Positions 53,393 through 61,582 of a stretch of DNA of 64,000 nt are shown here, piece by piece (position 1 is the first letter of the stretch; every line of letters begins with the position of its first letter). The translations under genes and the position numbers were made by a program. The notes below the pieces were generated by a model. It was given only the letters and a program-made list of their open reading frames with translations, made no database searches and was not told where the DNA came from. The DNA is from an uncultured Opitutaceae bacterium. Lineage in GTDB: Bacteria > Verrucomicrobiota > Verrucomicrobiia > Opitutales > Opitutaceae. The stretch covers positions 53,542 through 117,541 of the forward strand of contig CALAOT010000106.1 in the NCBI GenBank assembly GCA_937889545.1. Reading direction: 5' to 3'.

Positions 53393-54420
53393 TCGAGCGC
53401 CAGCATCATGCAGTTGAGCCCGCTCCCTATTCCCATCAGGGCGACGCGGCTGCCGTCGCGAACGGCCCCCGCGTCGACCGCGGCCGAAAGCGTGGCGGGC
53501 AGAGAAACGGAGCCCATGTTGCCCAGCGTCTCGAAGGTCGAAAAGTCCTTTTCGATGTCGAGCCCGAGCGCCTCGAAGAGGCGCCGCCGGTGCGCGCTTC
53601 CCACCTGGTGGCAGATCGCGCGGTCGACCGCGTCCCTCGTCCAGCCGGTGGCCGCGCAAAAGTCGTCCCAGGTGGCCCCGGCCAGCGAAACCCCTGCGTC
53701 GAGAAGGCGCTCCGAGTCGGTCTGCATGGCGAGGCCGCCCGCCGTGGCCGTGTCGCCCTGGCAGAGTTCGCTGTGCTCGGTCGCCGACCGGACCACGCCC
53801 CCGAGGATCCGGCGCGGCCTCCCCTTCACGAGGTCGCGGTGGCACACGACGACCGCGGCGGCCCCGCATCCGATCGTCAAGTTCGCGAAGAATGGCTTGA
53901 TCGCGTTCCGGTCGAGCCGTCCGGCGAGGAGCGTCCGGACCGTCTCCTCGATCAGGGGCCGGCCGTTCTCCCCTGCGGCGATCAGCGCCGCGCGGACCTG
54001 GCCGCTCTCGATCAGCCCTGCGGCGACCACGATCGCGTTCAGGAAACCGAGGCACGCGTTCGACAGGTCGAAGATCTGCGCCGACGCAGGCAGCCCGATC
54101 TTGTGGTGCGCGAATGCCGCCGATGCCGGCTCGAGCATATCGCGCGAGACCGCCGCATGGATGAATAGCCCGATCTGCTCCCTTTGCAGCGAGGACGCGC
54201 CGAGAACCGCGCGACCGGCCGCCGCGCTCGCGTCCGAGGGCCGAGTTCCGTCGGGCCACATCCGCCGCTCGCGGATCCCGGTCATGAGCTCCAGGCGGCC
54301 GAAGGGCAGCCGGAGCCGCTCGTACAGCGGGCGCAGGCGCTCCTCGATCTGTGCCGAGCTCCACACCTCGGCCGGAAGCGCGACCGCGATCGACTCGAGG
54401 CAGACGTTCGTGAAGCGCAT
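53386..54420 (-). CDS. oleA: OleA-type thiolase (head-to-head acyl-CoA/ACP condensing enzyme)
   Basis: 344 residues, FabH/thiolase fold closer to OleA than to FabH. Visible OleA signatures: Glu97 in VSRDMLEPASAA (the Glu supplied to the partner subunit), catalytic Cys123 in NACLGFLNA, RSATEHSELCQGD, His271 in CHQVGSAH, Asn301 in LGNMGSVSLP and the terminal GSGLNCMML. OleA joins two acyl chains by a decarboxylation-free Claisen condensation to a beta-keto acid. It overlaps oleB; the FabI-type gene ends 18 bp upstream. Acyl donors here may be ACP-bound given the context. Confidence 0.87.
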   Translation of the reverse strand: MRFTNVCLESIAVALPAEVWSSAQIEERLRPLYERLRLPFGRLELMTGIRERRMWPDGTRPSDASAAAGRAVLGASSLQREQIGLFIHAAVSRDMLEPASAAFAHHKIGLPASAQIFDLSNACLGFLNAIVVAAGLIESGQVRAALIAAGENGRPLIEETVRTLLAGRLDRNAIKPFFANLTIGCGAAAVVVCHRDLVKGRPRRILGGVVRSATEHSELCQGDTATAGGLAMQTDSERLLDAGVSLAGATWDDFCAATGWTRDAVDRAICHQVGSAHRRRLFEALGLDIEKDFSTFETLGNMGSVSLPATLSAAVDAGAVRDGSRVALMGIGSGLNCMMLALEW

Positions 54421-54438
54421 GGGTGCCGGTGCCTGCGC

Positions 54439-55248
54439 TCAGCGCCCGGGCCTCATGGCGAGCCGGATCACATCCTTGTCGAACATGTTGCTCCCCAGGC
54501 CCGCGTCGACCGTGAGGGTCGCTCCGTTGATCCCGCTGCTCCGTGCGCTGAGAAGGAAAAGGACCGCGTTGGCCACCTCCTGGGTCTCGAGGTTGCGCTT
54601 CCTGAGGGTGAGCTTCTCGGCGAACAGGTAGCTTTCGAGGTACCCCGGTATCCCGGCCGATGCGCTTGTCTTGAGCGGGCCGGAGCCGACGACGTTGAAA
54701 CGCACCTCGGAGTCCGCGCTGAACGATTTTGCAAGGAAGCGCGCGGACGATTCGAGCGCGGCCTTGATGGGCCCCATGTAGCCGTAGTTGTCGGGGGTCA
54801 CCAGGAGAGACGAGATGCCGATCGTCACGACCGAGGCATCGCGCGCGAAGTGCGTTCGGAACGCGCGGGACAGCTCGACAAGCGAGAAGGCCGACACGGC
54901 CGCGGCCTGCAGGAAGTCCTTGCGCTTTGTCGCGTGGAAGGGCTGGAGCCCGTCCGAGTAGTTCGCGAAGGCGATCGAGTGCACGAGGCCCTGGAGCGGA
55001 GCGTGGCCGGAGGCGGCCACCTCCGAGGCGAGACGGTCGGCGGCGCCCTCCGTCTCCACGTCGCACACGAGCACGGGGCGGCCCGTCAGGAGCGTCTCGA
55101 GCGACCGGCGGCGCTCCTCCGAGCGCACGCTGTAGACAACGCGGGCTCCCTCGTCCTCGAGCGACTTGCCGACCGCCCACGCGACGCTGCGCTTGTTGGC
55201 GACGCCGAAGACAAGGAACGCCTTTTTCTCAAGCCCGAGGAAGCTCAT
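54439..55248 (-). CDS. FabI-type enoyl-ACP reductase
   Basis: 269 residues. FabI nucleotide-binding start AFLVFGVANKRSVAWAVGKS, the catalytic Tyr155-x6-Lys162 in NYGYMGPIKAALE, and the C-terminal GINGATLTVDAGLGSNMF. The second Tyr of E. coli FabI (Tyr146) is replaced by Ser in GISSLL. It would saturate enoyl-ACP in the dedicated fatty-acid cycle, or act on an odd substrate given the Tyr loss. ATGA overlap with the dehydratase gene. Confidence 0.87.
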   Translation of the reverse strand: MSFLGLEKKAFLVFGVANKRSVAWAVGKSLEDEGARVVYSVRSEERRRSLETLLTGRPVLVCDVETEGAADRLASEVAASGHAPLQGLVHSIAFANYSDGLQPFHATKRKDFLQAAAVSAFSLVELSRAFRTHFARDASVVTIGISSLLVTPDNYGYMGPIKAALESSARFLAKSFSADSEVRFNVVGSGPLKTSASAGIPGYLESYLFAEKLTLRKRNLETQEVANAVLFLLSARSSGINGATLTVDAGLGSNMFDKDVIRLAMRPGR

Positions 55249-55691
55249 GGGGCGCCTCCTGGGGCCTTCCAGGCGACCGAAAAACTCACCGAAAGCACGC
55301 GAGTGTCGCCCCGCTTCATCGCGCCGGACATGGCATAGAACCCCGCCATCAGGTCCTTTTTCACGACCTCGATCATCACCGTGTCGCCCGGATAGACGGG
55401 ACTTCGGAACCGGACGTCCGATATCTTCACAAGAAGCGGGAAACCCGAAGGGGCGCTGGGGCCCGCCAGGTGGCGCGCGAGGTACAGCGCGCCGGTCTGG
55501 AAGACGGCCTCGCACAGCAGCACGCCCGGTGTGATCGGCGCCCCGGGGTAGTGCCCCCTGTAGAACTCCTCGTCCGGCCGCCACGTGCGCCGCGCGACGA
55601 GCCCGTCGGCCGTTTCCGAGACGATCTCGTCGACGAAGAGGAACGGGGGCCGGTGGGGAATCAGCCCGAGGATCTGGGGGTTCGCGCTCAC
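55245..55691 (-). CDS. FabZ-type 3-hydroxyacyl-ACP dehydratase
   Basis: 148 residues from GTG overlapping the upstream stop (GTGA). Hot-dog fold with [12 protein letters not shown] and the active-site motif [20 protein letters not shown] (His47, Glu61). The C-terminal part [20 protein letters not shown] is typical. It dehydrates 3-hydroxyacyl-ACP. It sits between the two desaturases and the FabI-type reductase, so it is committed to this cluster. Confidence 0.9.
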   Translation of the reverse strand: MSANPQILGLIPHRPPFLFVDEIVSETADGLVARRTWRPDEEFYRGHYPGAPITPGVLLCEAVFQTGALYLARHLAGPSAPSGFPLLVKISDVRFRSPVYPGDTVMIEVVKKDLMAGFYAMSGAMKRGDTRVLSVSFSVAWKAPGGAP

Positions 55692-57133
55692 GCTGCCCTG
55701 CCCTGCCGTTGGGCGCAGACGTACCGGTCGACCTTGTTGGCGACGATGACCCCGTAATTGATCGTGCCCAGCCAGCCCGACATGATGATTCCCACCGAGC
55801 CTGCATGGTAGAGCCCGGGCAGCTGGTCGGGAAGGTCCATGGAAACCTTGAGGCCCTCGAACTTCGTCCCGAAGGAGGTGCCGCCGAAGTGGGTCGTGTA
55901 GCGCTCGATCGTCCTGGGCGTCGCCGCCTCCCTCCAGTCGATCTTGCCCGTCACCCCCGGGATGAATCTCTCGAGGACCGCGATCGACTCCTCGATGAGG
56001 CGCTCCTTTTCGCGGGCGTACTCGGTCTCGGAGAGGGCGCTCCAGTCGGAGTACAGCCCGTTGATCGAGGCGACGACGGTGTAGCGGTCGGAGCCCGGCC
56101 TCGTGTCGGGGTAGTAGACGGAGAACGTGCGGCTGGTCGTGTGGAAGTCGGTCAGCTCGTCGCTGCTGAACGACGGGCTGGCGGAGGTGAAGACCAGGTC
56201 GCCGATATGGGGGATGGATTCGCCCTTCCGGATGCCGAGATAGACCTGGCATGAGCTCGAGTTGATGCGGACGGCCTGGGCGGCGGCCGCGTATTCGGGC
56301 GCGAAGTTCTCGGCGCCGGCCAGGCGGAAGACCGTGTTCTTGATGTTGGCGTTGGAGAGCACCGCCTTTGCGCGGACGACGCGGCCGCCCCTGGCGACGA
56401 TCCCGCAGGCGACCCTGCCCCCCGCCCTCTCCTCCACCAGGACCCTTTCGACAAGGACCTTCTTGCGGAGCTCGACGCCGTTCTTCGTCAGCTCCTCCGT
56501 CATCTTTCCGATCAGCAGGTCGGACCCGCCCCGGAACGTGTAGACCCCAGAGCCCATGAAATTGGAGAAGACGATCCCGTACGTTATCGACGGATCGTCG
56601 AGCGTCGAGCCGTTGGCGTAGGCGATCGGCTCCATGAGGAGGCGCTTGACGTCGCCCCTGCCAGGAAAGAACCGGTCGAGCATCTCGCCGGTCGTCTCGG
56701 TGCTGTTGTCGTAGAAGTTCATTGCCCGAAGGTGCTCGTAGAACCGCTCGACGAGCGCCAGCTCGAGGCCGAACTGCTCCACCAGGACCCGGGTGTAGTC
56801 CTCGCGCGTGAACGTGGTGCGGACGTCCATCTCCGGGTTCACGAAGCGGATGTGCTTGAGCTGGACGATCGAGTCCGCGATCTCGCGCGTCCAGTACTTG
56901 CGGCAGGACTTGATCATGCCGACCGGGAATCCGTGGAGCGAGATGTCGAAGATATGGCCTCCCTTGCGCGTGAACCAGGTCGCCAGGCCGCCGTACTGGT
57001 AGTGGTGCTCGACCAGCAGCACGCGGTGGCCCGCCTTCGCGAGCACGTTTGCTCCCGTAAGGCCGCCAAGGCCGCTTCCTATGACGATCACGTCATACTC
57101 GTCGGCGACACCCTTGAGCCAGTCATATGCCAT
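55688..57133 (-). CDS. Phytoene-desaturase-like FAD oxidoreductase 1
   Basis: 481 residues. FAD-binding motif [20 protein letters not shown] with the acidic end of beta-2 ([11 protein letters not shown]), a mid-section [20 protein letters not shown], and the C-terminal CrtI motif [20 protein letters not shown]. The family includes CrtI, carotene isomerases and retinol saturases, which add or remove C=C bonds on long chains. There is no carotenoid gene nearby; ACP, KAS and FabZ neighbours suggest a fatty-acyl chain as substrate. Its stop overlaps the dehydratase start. Confidence 0.85.
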   Translation of the reverse strand: MAYDWLKGVADEYDVIVIGSGLGGLTGANVLAKAGHRVLLVEHHYQYGGLATWFTRKGGHIFDISLHGFPVGMIKSCRKYWTREIADSIVQLKHIRFVNPEMDVRTTFTREDYTRVLVEQFGLELALVERFYEHLRAMNFYDNSTETTGEMLDRFFPGRGDVKRLLMEPIAYANGSTLDDPSITYGIVFSNFMGSGVYTFRGGSDLLIGKMTEELTKNGVELRKKVLVERVLVEERAGGRVACGIVARGGRVVRAKAVLSNANIKNTVFRLAGAENFAPEYAAAAQAVRINSSSCQVYLGIRKGESIPHIGDLVFTSASPSFSSDELTDFHTTSRTFSVYYPDTRPGSDRYTVVASINGLYSDWSALSETEYAREKERLIEESIAVLERFIPGVTGKIDWREAATPRTIERYTTHFGGTSFGTKFEGLKVSMDLPDQLPGLYHAGSVGIIMSGWLGTINYGVIVANKVDRYVCAQRQGRAA

Positions 57134-57193
57134 GGAGGGACAATGTTGGAGCAGCGTAGGGCGCCGTCGGCAACTGGTTTCGCTGCGGAGGGG

Positions 57194-58612
57194 CTAGGGC
57201 CGAAGGATGTGCTGGTTGGCCATCGTGATCCCGCTCAGCATCGAGCCGACGATTCCCAGCATGCCCTGGTCGGTGCCGCAGAGGTACACGTTGGCTAGCG
57301 CCGTGCGTCCGCCGCGGCTCTTTTCCGGGGAGCCGTAGATTGCGCCGCGCAGATGGCCGGTGTAGTGCTCGACCGTCGTGGGGGTGAACATGTCCGTCGC
57401 CACCGTCGCGCGCTCGAGCGTGTCCGCGGGGTTGAGGGGCGGCAGGAAGCGCCTGGCGGACTCCCGGATCGCGTCGAACCAGCGCAGCTTGTCGCTGCGG
57501 TACGTCGATTCCGGAAGGTTTGCCCAGGCGCCGTAGTTCGCAAGGCATGTGATGCGCAGAAGGCCCTCGGCCAGGCCGGGGCCGGGCCCGTAATCAAAAT
57601 TGTTCGGAAAGCAGATGATCCCGCTGCGCACGTCGACCTGCCCGGGCGGGTTGCGGTAGATGAACTTTTCCGAGTCGTTGTAGAACACGATCGTGTCGGC
57701 GCCCCAGCCCAGGTCGGACGGGGGGCGGTCGAGCACCGAAATCGTCTCCACGTAGCCGACCAGCGGCTGCTCGGCGCGGGTCCGGCCCATGAGGGCGTCC
57801 GTCTCAGCGATGCCGATCGACGAGAGGACGTGCGAGGCGGCGATTTCGTCGCCCGAATCCAAGACGAGGGCCGCAGCCCTGCCCTCCCGTACGACGATGC
57901 TCTTCACGCCGCAGTTCATCCGCCGTTCGCCCCCCGCCTGGCGATACTTGTTGAGGAGGACGCGCAGCAGGACGCGCACCCCCTCCCGCGGCCGGGCGAG
58001 GCCCTCCAGGTAGAGCGCCCGGAACATGACGATGAACTGATCAAGGTCCATGTCGTCCTCGCGGGCGCTGCCGTAGAACATGAGGGGGCAGAGCAGCATG
58101 TCCTCGAGCAGCGGGTCGTCGACCAGCGTGCGCACGAACTGCCGGGCGGATCCCTGCGTCCCGCGTCCCGCGAGCGGGCTCTCGCGCACGAACTGGGCGA
58201 TCCTGGCGAATCCCTGCGCCTGCCGGGGAAATTGGGTCGCGACCTCGGACTCCAGGAGGGCAAAGTCGTTGGCGAACCTCAGCGCCACCCCGCCCCCCGG
58301 CCCGAATGCGACGCGCGAACCCTTCTGCGGCCTGAGCGCCAGCTCCTCCCGGTCGATCCGCAGCTGGCGCAGGATCTTCCCGAGCGGCGTCCCCTTGACC
58401 CCGGGCGGGACGAAATTGGTGACCGCGTGGAGTCCGACGTCGTACTTGCGGCCGCCGATGCTGTAGAAGCTGTTCAGGCCGCCGACCGAGCTGTGGCGCT
58501 CAAAGATGCAGACCCTCTTGCCGAAGTGCGCCAGCCTTATCCCCGCCGCCAGGCCGGAGAGACCGGCGCCGATGATGGCGACGTCGTACTGCGCGGACGA
58601 GGTTGGCGACAT
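57194..58612 (-). CDS. Phytoene-desaturase-like FAD oxidoreductase 2
   Basis: About 472 residues from ATG at 58612 (a GTG at 58657 would add 15). FAD motif AIIGAGLSGLAAGIRLAHFG with ERHSSVGGLNSF, a DVGLHAVTNFVPPGVKGTPL segment, and a C-terminal YLCGTDQGMLGIVGSMLSGI. Same superfamily as the next gene but clearly different in sequence, so the pair probably catalyses successive steps. First gene of the main six-gene block; 60 bp precede the second desaturase. Confidence 0.85.
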   Translation of the reverse strand: MSPTSSAQYDVAIIGAGLSGLAAGIRLAHFGKRVCIFERHSSVGGLNSFYSIGGRKYDVGLHAVTNFVPPGVKGTPLGKILRQLRIDREELALRPQKGSRVAFGPGGGVALRFANDFALLESEVATQFPRQAQGFARIAQFVRESPLAGRGTQGSARQFVRTLVDDPLLEDMLLCPLMFYGSAREDDMDLDQFIVMFRALYLEGLARPREGVRVLLRVLLNKYRQAGGERRMNCGVKSIVVREGRAAALVLDSGDEIAASHVLSSIGIAETDALMGRTRAEQPLVGYVETISVLDRPPSDLGWGADTIVFYNDSEKFIYRNPPGQVDVRSGIICFPNNFDYGPGPGLAEGLLRITCLANYGAWANLPESTYRSDKLRWFDAIRESARRFLPPLNPADTLERATVATDMFTPTTVEHYTGHLRGAIYGSPEKSRGGRTALANVYLCGTDQGMLGIVGSMLSGITMANQHILRP

Positions 58613-59127
58613 GCTTGGGTGTAAGTGCAGCAGTTGTGCAGCAGTTTTGCCCGACACTCATCCCGCCGAAACGGCAGGACTTCGATTACGGGATCGCCAG
58701 ATTTGATTCGGCGTGCGCTTACGCGCAAGCTCCCTCTGTCGACTACGGGCCTTGGTGTCGCACTGCGAATGTGCGCCGGTGGAAGCTAACTCCGCATCAT
58801 AAGATCCTCCATCGGCCTCCAGCCCAGGGGTGCAAGCTCCCGCCGACTCCACCAATACCCTACCCCGGTCGCACTGATCTCTGGAGTTAACCAAGTCGCG
58901 GCCTCCGTCGACCCGTCAGCCAGGAGCACCTGATACTCGGAGCCTGGGCGATCGGGCATAACGTCGCCGGGAATCCAAGGACCCCGGCGAGGGGTTCTCT
59001 CGATGAAGGATGCGGGGATTCGGGACATCGGGAGCGGTGGGTGAGCATCCCCGCTTCTTTGCACTCCCAGATCCCCAACACAAGAAGTCTCGAATGCGAG
59101 TACTGCCGCGCAGGGCGTGCCGTCGAT
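58613..59127. other. Gap between desaturase 2 and the Tat/Gfo genes
   Basis: Contains the presumed promoter of the six-gene lipid block (minus strand, right of 58657) and one doubtful small frame (58786-59028). No other gene or repeat seen. Confidence 0.4.
58786..59028 (-). CDS. Small hypothetical protein, doubtful
   Basis: 80 residues from ATG at 59028. The second half (YQVLLADGSTEAATWLTP, then YWWSRRELAPLGWRPMEDL) looks like a real protein with DUF551-like Trp/Pro spacing, but I cannot assign a family. A longer start at 59064 exists. Confidence 0.35.
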   Translation of the reverse strand: MSRIPASFIERTPRRGPWIPGDVMPDRPGSEYQVLLADGSTEAATWLTPEISATGVGYWWSRRELAPLGWRPMEDLMMRS

Positions 59128-59322
59128 TTACATCGTCTTCCGTCGCTTAAGCGCGGCCACCTCATCCCAGCCCAAGTCGAACCACTCGGAAGCAGGGGCC
59201 GACTGCGCCGAGCCCTTGCCAGGCCCGACGAGGAGCGTCGTACCCAGCAGCAGGCCATGCTTGATGGCGCTCCGCCTCGTGATGCCTCGGCCGTTCGGCT
59301 GCGCGGAATCGTCGGAGTGCAT
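59128..59322 (-). CDS. Short Tat-signal protein
   Basis: 64 residues. It has a twin-arginine signal (ITRRSAIKHGLLLGTTLLVG), cleavage near GSAQSAP, and then only about 20 residues (EWFDLGWDEVAALKRRKTM). It begins 14 bp after the Gfo/Idh/MocA gene, itself Tat-targeted. It may be a genuine small exported partner, or the 5' end of a once longer Tat substrate. Confidence 0.55.
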   Translation of the reverse strand: MHSDDSAQPNGRGITRRSAIKHGLLLGTTLLVGPGKGSAQSAPASEWFDLGWDEVAALKRRKTM

Positions 59323-59335
59323 GAGCGGTCGTCCC

Positions 59336-60601
59336 TCAGCCCTCCAGGTCAGGCTCCGGCCCCCGGGTCGGAGCCGGCGCCGCCAGAGGAACCCGCTGGC
59401 CGGACCTGGCCGATTCATAGGTGGCCGCGATGATCTTCATGTCCTGCAGCCCCTCGGCCCCGCCGGTATGGGGGAGCCGGTCCTTCAGCACGCATGAGGA
59501 CATGTGGTCGAGCTCCAGGGCGAACTGGTCCTTCGCCTCCACGTCGACCTCCGTCACCGTGTCGACGCCGTCCACCGGCCTGCCCAGCCGGAGCGACAGT
59601 CCGTGATAGGCGAAGGCCGGATTCATCTCGGCCCAGCCGTCAGAGCATTCGAGGCGGAAAAACTGCGACCGATGGCAGTCATAGCTCGCGTTGCAGGCGG
59701 CGGAAAAGCCGCTCGGGAAGCGCAGGAGGAATTCCACCGCTGACTCCACCTCGCGAAATCGCGGGTCGTTGGGCAACTGCTGGGTCTGGGCAACGACGTC
59801 CGTCGGCTCTTCCCCGGTCAGGAACCGGGCCGCGTTGATGCAGTAGATCCCCACGTCCACCAGGGGGCCGCCGCCGGCCATCGCGCGGTTGAGCCGCCAC
59901 TGGCCCGGGTCCCCCTCGTCCTGGGAGTTGCTCGACACAAAATGGAGGGGGCGGCCCAGCTTGCCCTCACCCACCATCCGGACGATTGCGCGGTCCATCG
60001 GCTCATACTGGCTGCGGTAGCCGAGCATAAGCTTCACACGCGCCGCGCCGCACGCCTCGATCATGCGCTCCGCCTCGCCGACGCTCACCGCCATGGGCTT
60101 TTCACAGAGGACATGCTTGCCGATGCGCGCGGCGCGGATCGTGTACTCGGCGTGCATCGAGTTGGGAAGGATGACGTACACGACCTTGATCTCTGGGTTG
60201 TCGACCATCCGCTCAAAGGTCGAGTAGTCGTAGATGGCCTTCTCCCCGATCCCATACTGCGCGGCCACCTTGAGCGCCTTCGACCGGTGGCCGCTGACGA
60301 GCGCCACCGGCCGCGCATACTTGGAATTCCCAAACGCGGGGAGAACCTGCCCCAGTGCCAGGTGCCCAAGGCCGACGACCGCAAAGCCAACCCGCTCGGA
60401 TGGGGCAAGCGACGGTCCGGGAGTCCGCTCCTTTGCCTCCACCTTCGTGTCATGAAGGGGAGGCAGGTCGACCCGGTTTGGCTCAGCTTGCCCAAACGAG
60501 CCGAGCGCCTTGGGGACTGCCGAAGCCGCAAGGCCGGCCGCGGCAAGCTGGAGAAAGTCCCTGCGGCCGATAGGCCGGGATCGATGGTCGCGGGGGATCA
60601 T
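59336..60601 (-). CDS. Tat-exported Gfo/Idh/MocA family oxidoreductase
   Basis: About 421 residues from ATG at 60601. Tat signal (IGRRDFLQLAAAGLAASAVP), Rossmann start GFAVVGLGHLALGQVLPAFG, and the catalytic block GKHVLCEKPMAVSVGEAERM with Lys-Pro. This matches glucose-fructose oxidoreductase-like enzymes exported with NADP(H) bound. It probably acts on a sugar in the periplasm. Not clearly linked to the flanking lipid genes and looks inserted between them. Confidence 0.88.
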   Translation of the reverse strand: MIPRDHRSRPIGRRDFLQLAAAGLAASAVPKALGSFGQAEPNRVDLPPLHDTKVEAKERTPGPSLAPSERVGFAVVGLGHLALGQVLPAFGNSKYARPVALVSGHRSKALKVAAQYGIGEKAIYDYSTFERMVDNPEIKVVYVILPNSMHAEYTIRAARIGKHVLCEKPMAVSVGEAERMIEACGAARVKLMLGYRSQYEPMDRAIVRMVGEGKLGRPLHFVSSNSQDEGDPGQWRLNRAMAGGGPLVDVGIYCINAARFLTGEEPTDVVAQTQQLPNDPRFREVESAVEFLLRFPSGFSAACNASYDCHRSQFFRLECSDGWAEMNPAFAYHGLSLRLGRPVDGVDTVTEVDVEAKDQFALELDHMSSCVLKDRLPHTGGAEGLQDMKIIAATYESARSGQRVPLAAPAPTRGPEPDLEG

Positions 60602-60615
60602 GGCGACGCCGATGG

Positions 60616-60766
60616 CTAGAACCCGTGGACGGATTTCATCCACACGATCGCCAGGGCGCCGAGGATGAAGAAGATGATCACCGCGATAACCATGCTGATG
60701 TTCACCTTCGTCGTCCGCTTGGCGGGCTCTATGATCGGCTTGGAATCCTCGTGGTCGAAGCTCATG
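60616..60766 (-). pseudogene. Possible small membrane protein, frameshifted
   Basis: An ATG at 60766 gives MSFDHEDSKPIIEPAK in one frame. From an AAA run (60719-60721) the adjacent frame continues as a typical membrane helix (NISMVIAVIIFFILGALAIV, then WMKSVHGF and stop). Joined, they would form a roughly 50-residue single-span protein. Either a one-base shift has occurred or the two parts are unrelated; the uninterrupted frame from 60766 would run into the oxidoreductase instead. Confidence 0.35.
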
Positions 60767-61063
60767 GATGACAGGGATTAAGGTGGCAGGGGGGGCTGCT
60801 TGGGTTGCCCGGGCACGGCATGCCGCGTTTCCTGCCGCCGCCTGAACGCCTGCATGATGACCCCTCGGCGAAGATCGACCGCGTGCGACTCTTTGCTACC
60901 GGGCTTCATACCGCCTCTTTAGTATATTGGCCGCCCGCGAGGTTCCACCGCAATTGAACCGCGGTCGCACCTCCCGCGCAATTTCCCGCGCGGCGCTGGC
61001 CGATGGGTGACCAACCGGCGGTTATTGGTGTCTACAGCCAATAAACCGGCCCCTGCGCATCCA
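60767..61063. other. Intergenic stretch with divergent promoters presumed
   Basis: About 300 bp between the minus-strand small frame and the plus-strand FAD fragment. AT-rich patch around 60917-60932 (TTTAGTATATTGG) could be a promoter. No gene seen. Confidence 0.4.
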
Positions 61064-61296
61064 ATGAACCTCCTTTCGCCATCCCCCTTCTGGCCGATCA
61101 GGGACGGCCTTCCCGCCAGCTATCCGGCCCTGGACGACAATGCCTCCTGCGACGTGGCCATCCTCGGCGCCGGCATCAACGGCGCCCTTGCCGCGCTGCA
61201 TCTCGCCGAGGCGGGGGTCGACGTCGTGGTGCTCGACCGGCGCGACGTCGCCCACGGCGGCACGGCCGAGAGCACAAGCCTCCTGCGCGCCCGAAT
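61064..61296 (+). pseudogene. 5' fragment of a DadA-type FAD oxidoreductase
   Basis: Starts MNLLSPSPFWPIRDGLPASY, then the FAD site DVAILGAGINGALAALHLAE with VVVLDRRDVAHGGTAEST. It is clearly the N-terminus of a ~380-residue family. After SLLRA the sequence becomes the antisense of the ACP gene, so about 300 residues are missing. The break at about 61290 coincides with the 3' end of the ACP gene and marks a rearrangement. Confidence 0.75.
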
Positions 61297-61560
61297 TCAA
61301 CTCTTCGCCGCAAGCGCGTTGAACTTCGGCGTCAGGTATTCGGCGCAGCTGTCAAGCGAGGCCAGGCGGAGGTAGTCTGCCTCGGGGACCTCGATGCCGT
61401 GGCGCTTGCGCAACTCCATCACGATGTCGAGAAAGTCCATGCTGTCGAGCTGGAGCTGGTCGCGCAGCCGCACGTGCGGCTTGACGTTTGAGAGGTCCTC
61501 GTCGGGCGCGATGTCGGCGATGATGTCCAGGACCGCCTTCTTGCATTCTTCGTTGGTCAT
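61297..61560 (-). CDS. Acyl carrier protein of the lipid cluster
   Basis: 87 residues. Four-helix ACP with the phosphopantetheine site LQLDSMDFLDIVMELRKRHG (Ser40). It carries growing chains for the adjacent ketoacyl synthase, 22 bp upstream. It differs from housekeeping AcpP, which has DSLDTVE at this site; the DSMDFLDIV variant recalls the special ACP of anammox ladderane loci, from memory. Its last codons abut the broken FAD oxidoreductase. Confidence 0.9.
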   Translation of the reverse strand: MTNEECKKAVLDIIADIAPDEDLSNVKPHVRLRDQLQLDSMDFLDIVMELRKRHGIEVPEADYLRLASLDSCAEYLTPKFNALAAKS

Positions 61561-61582
61561 GTGTGGCTTGGCGGGGTGGATG

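Noticed and set aside
53393..55180. One 900-residue minus-strand protein joining OleB to upstream sequence
   Set aside because: The upstream part is a different frame of the OleA and FabI-type genes with low-complexity Arg/Gly composition; OleB has its own start at 53392.
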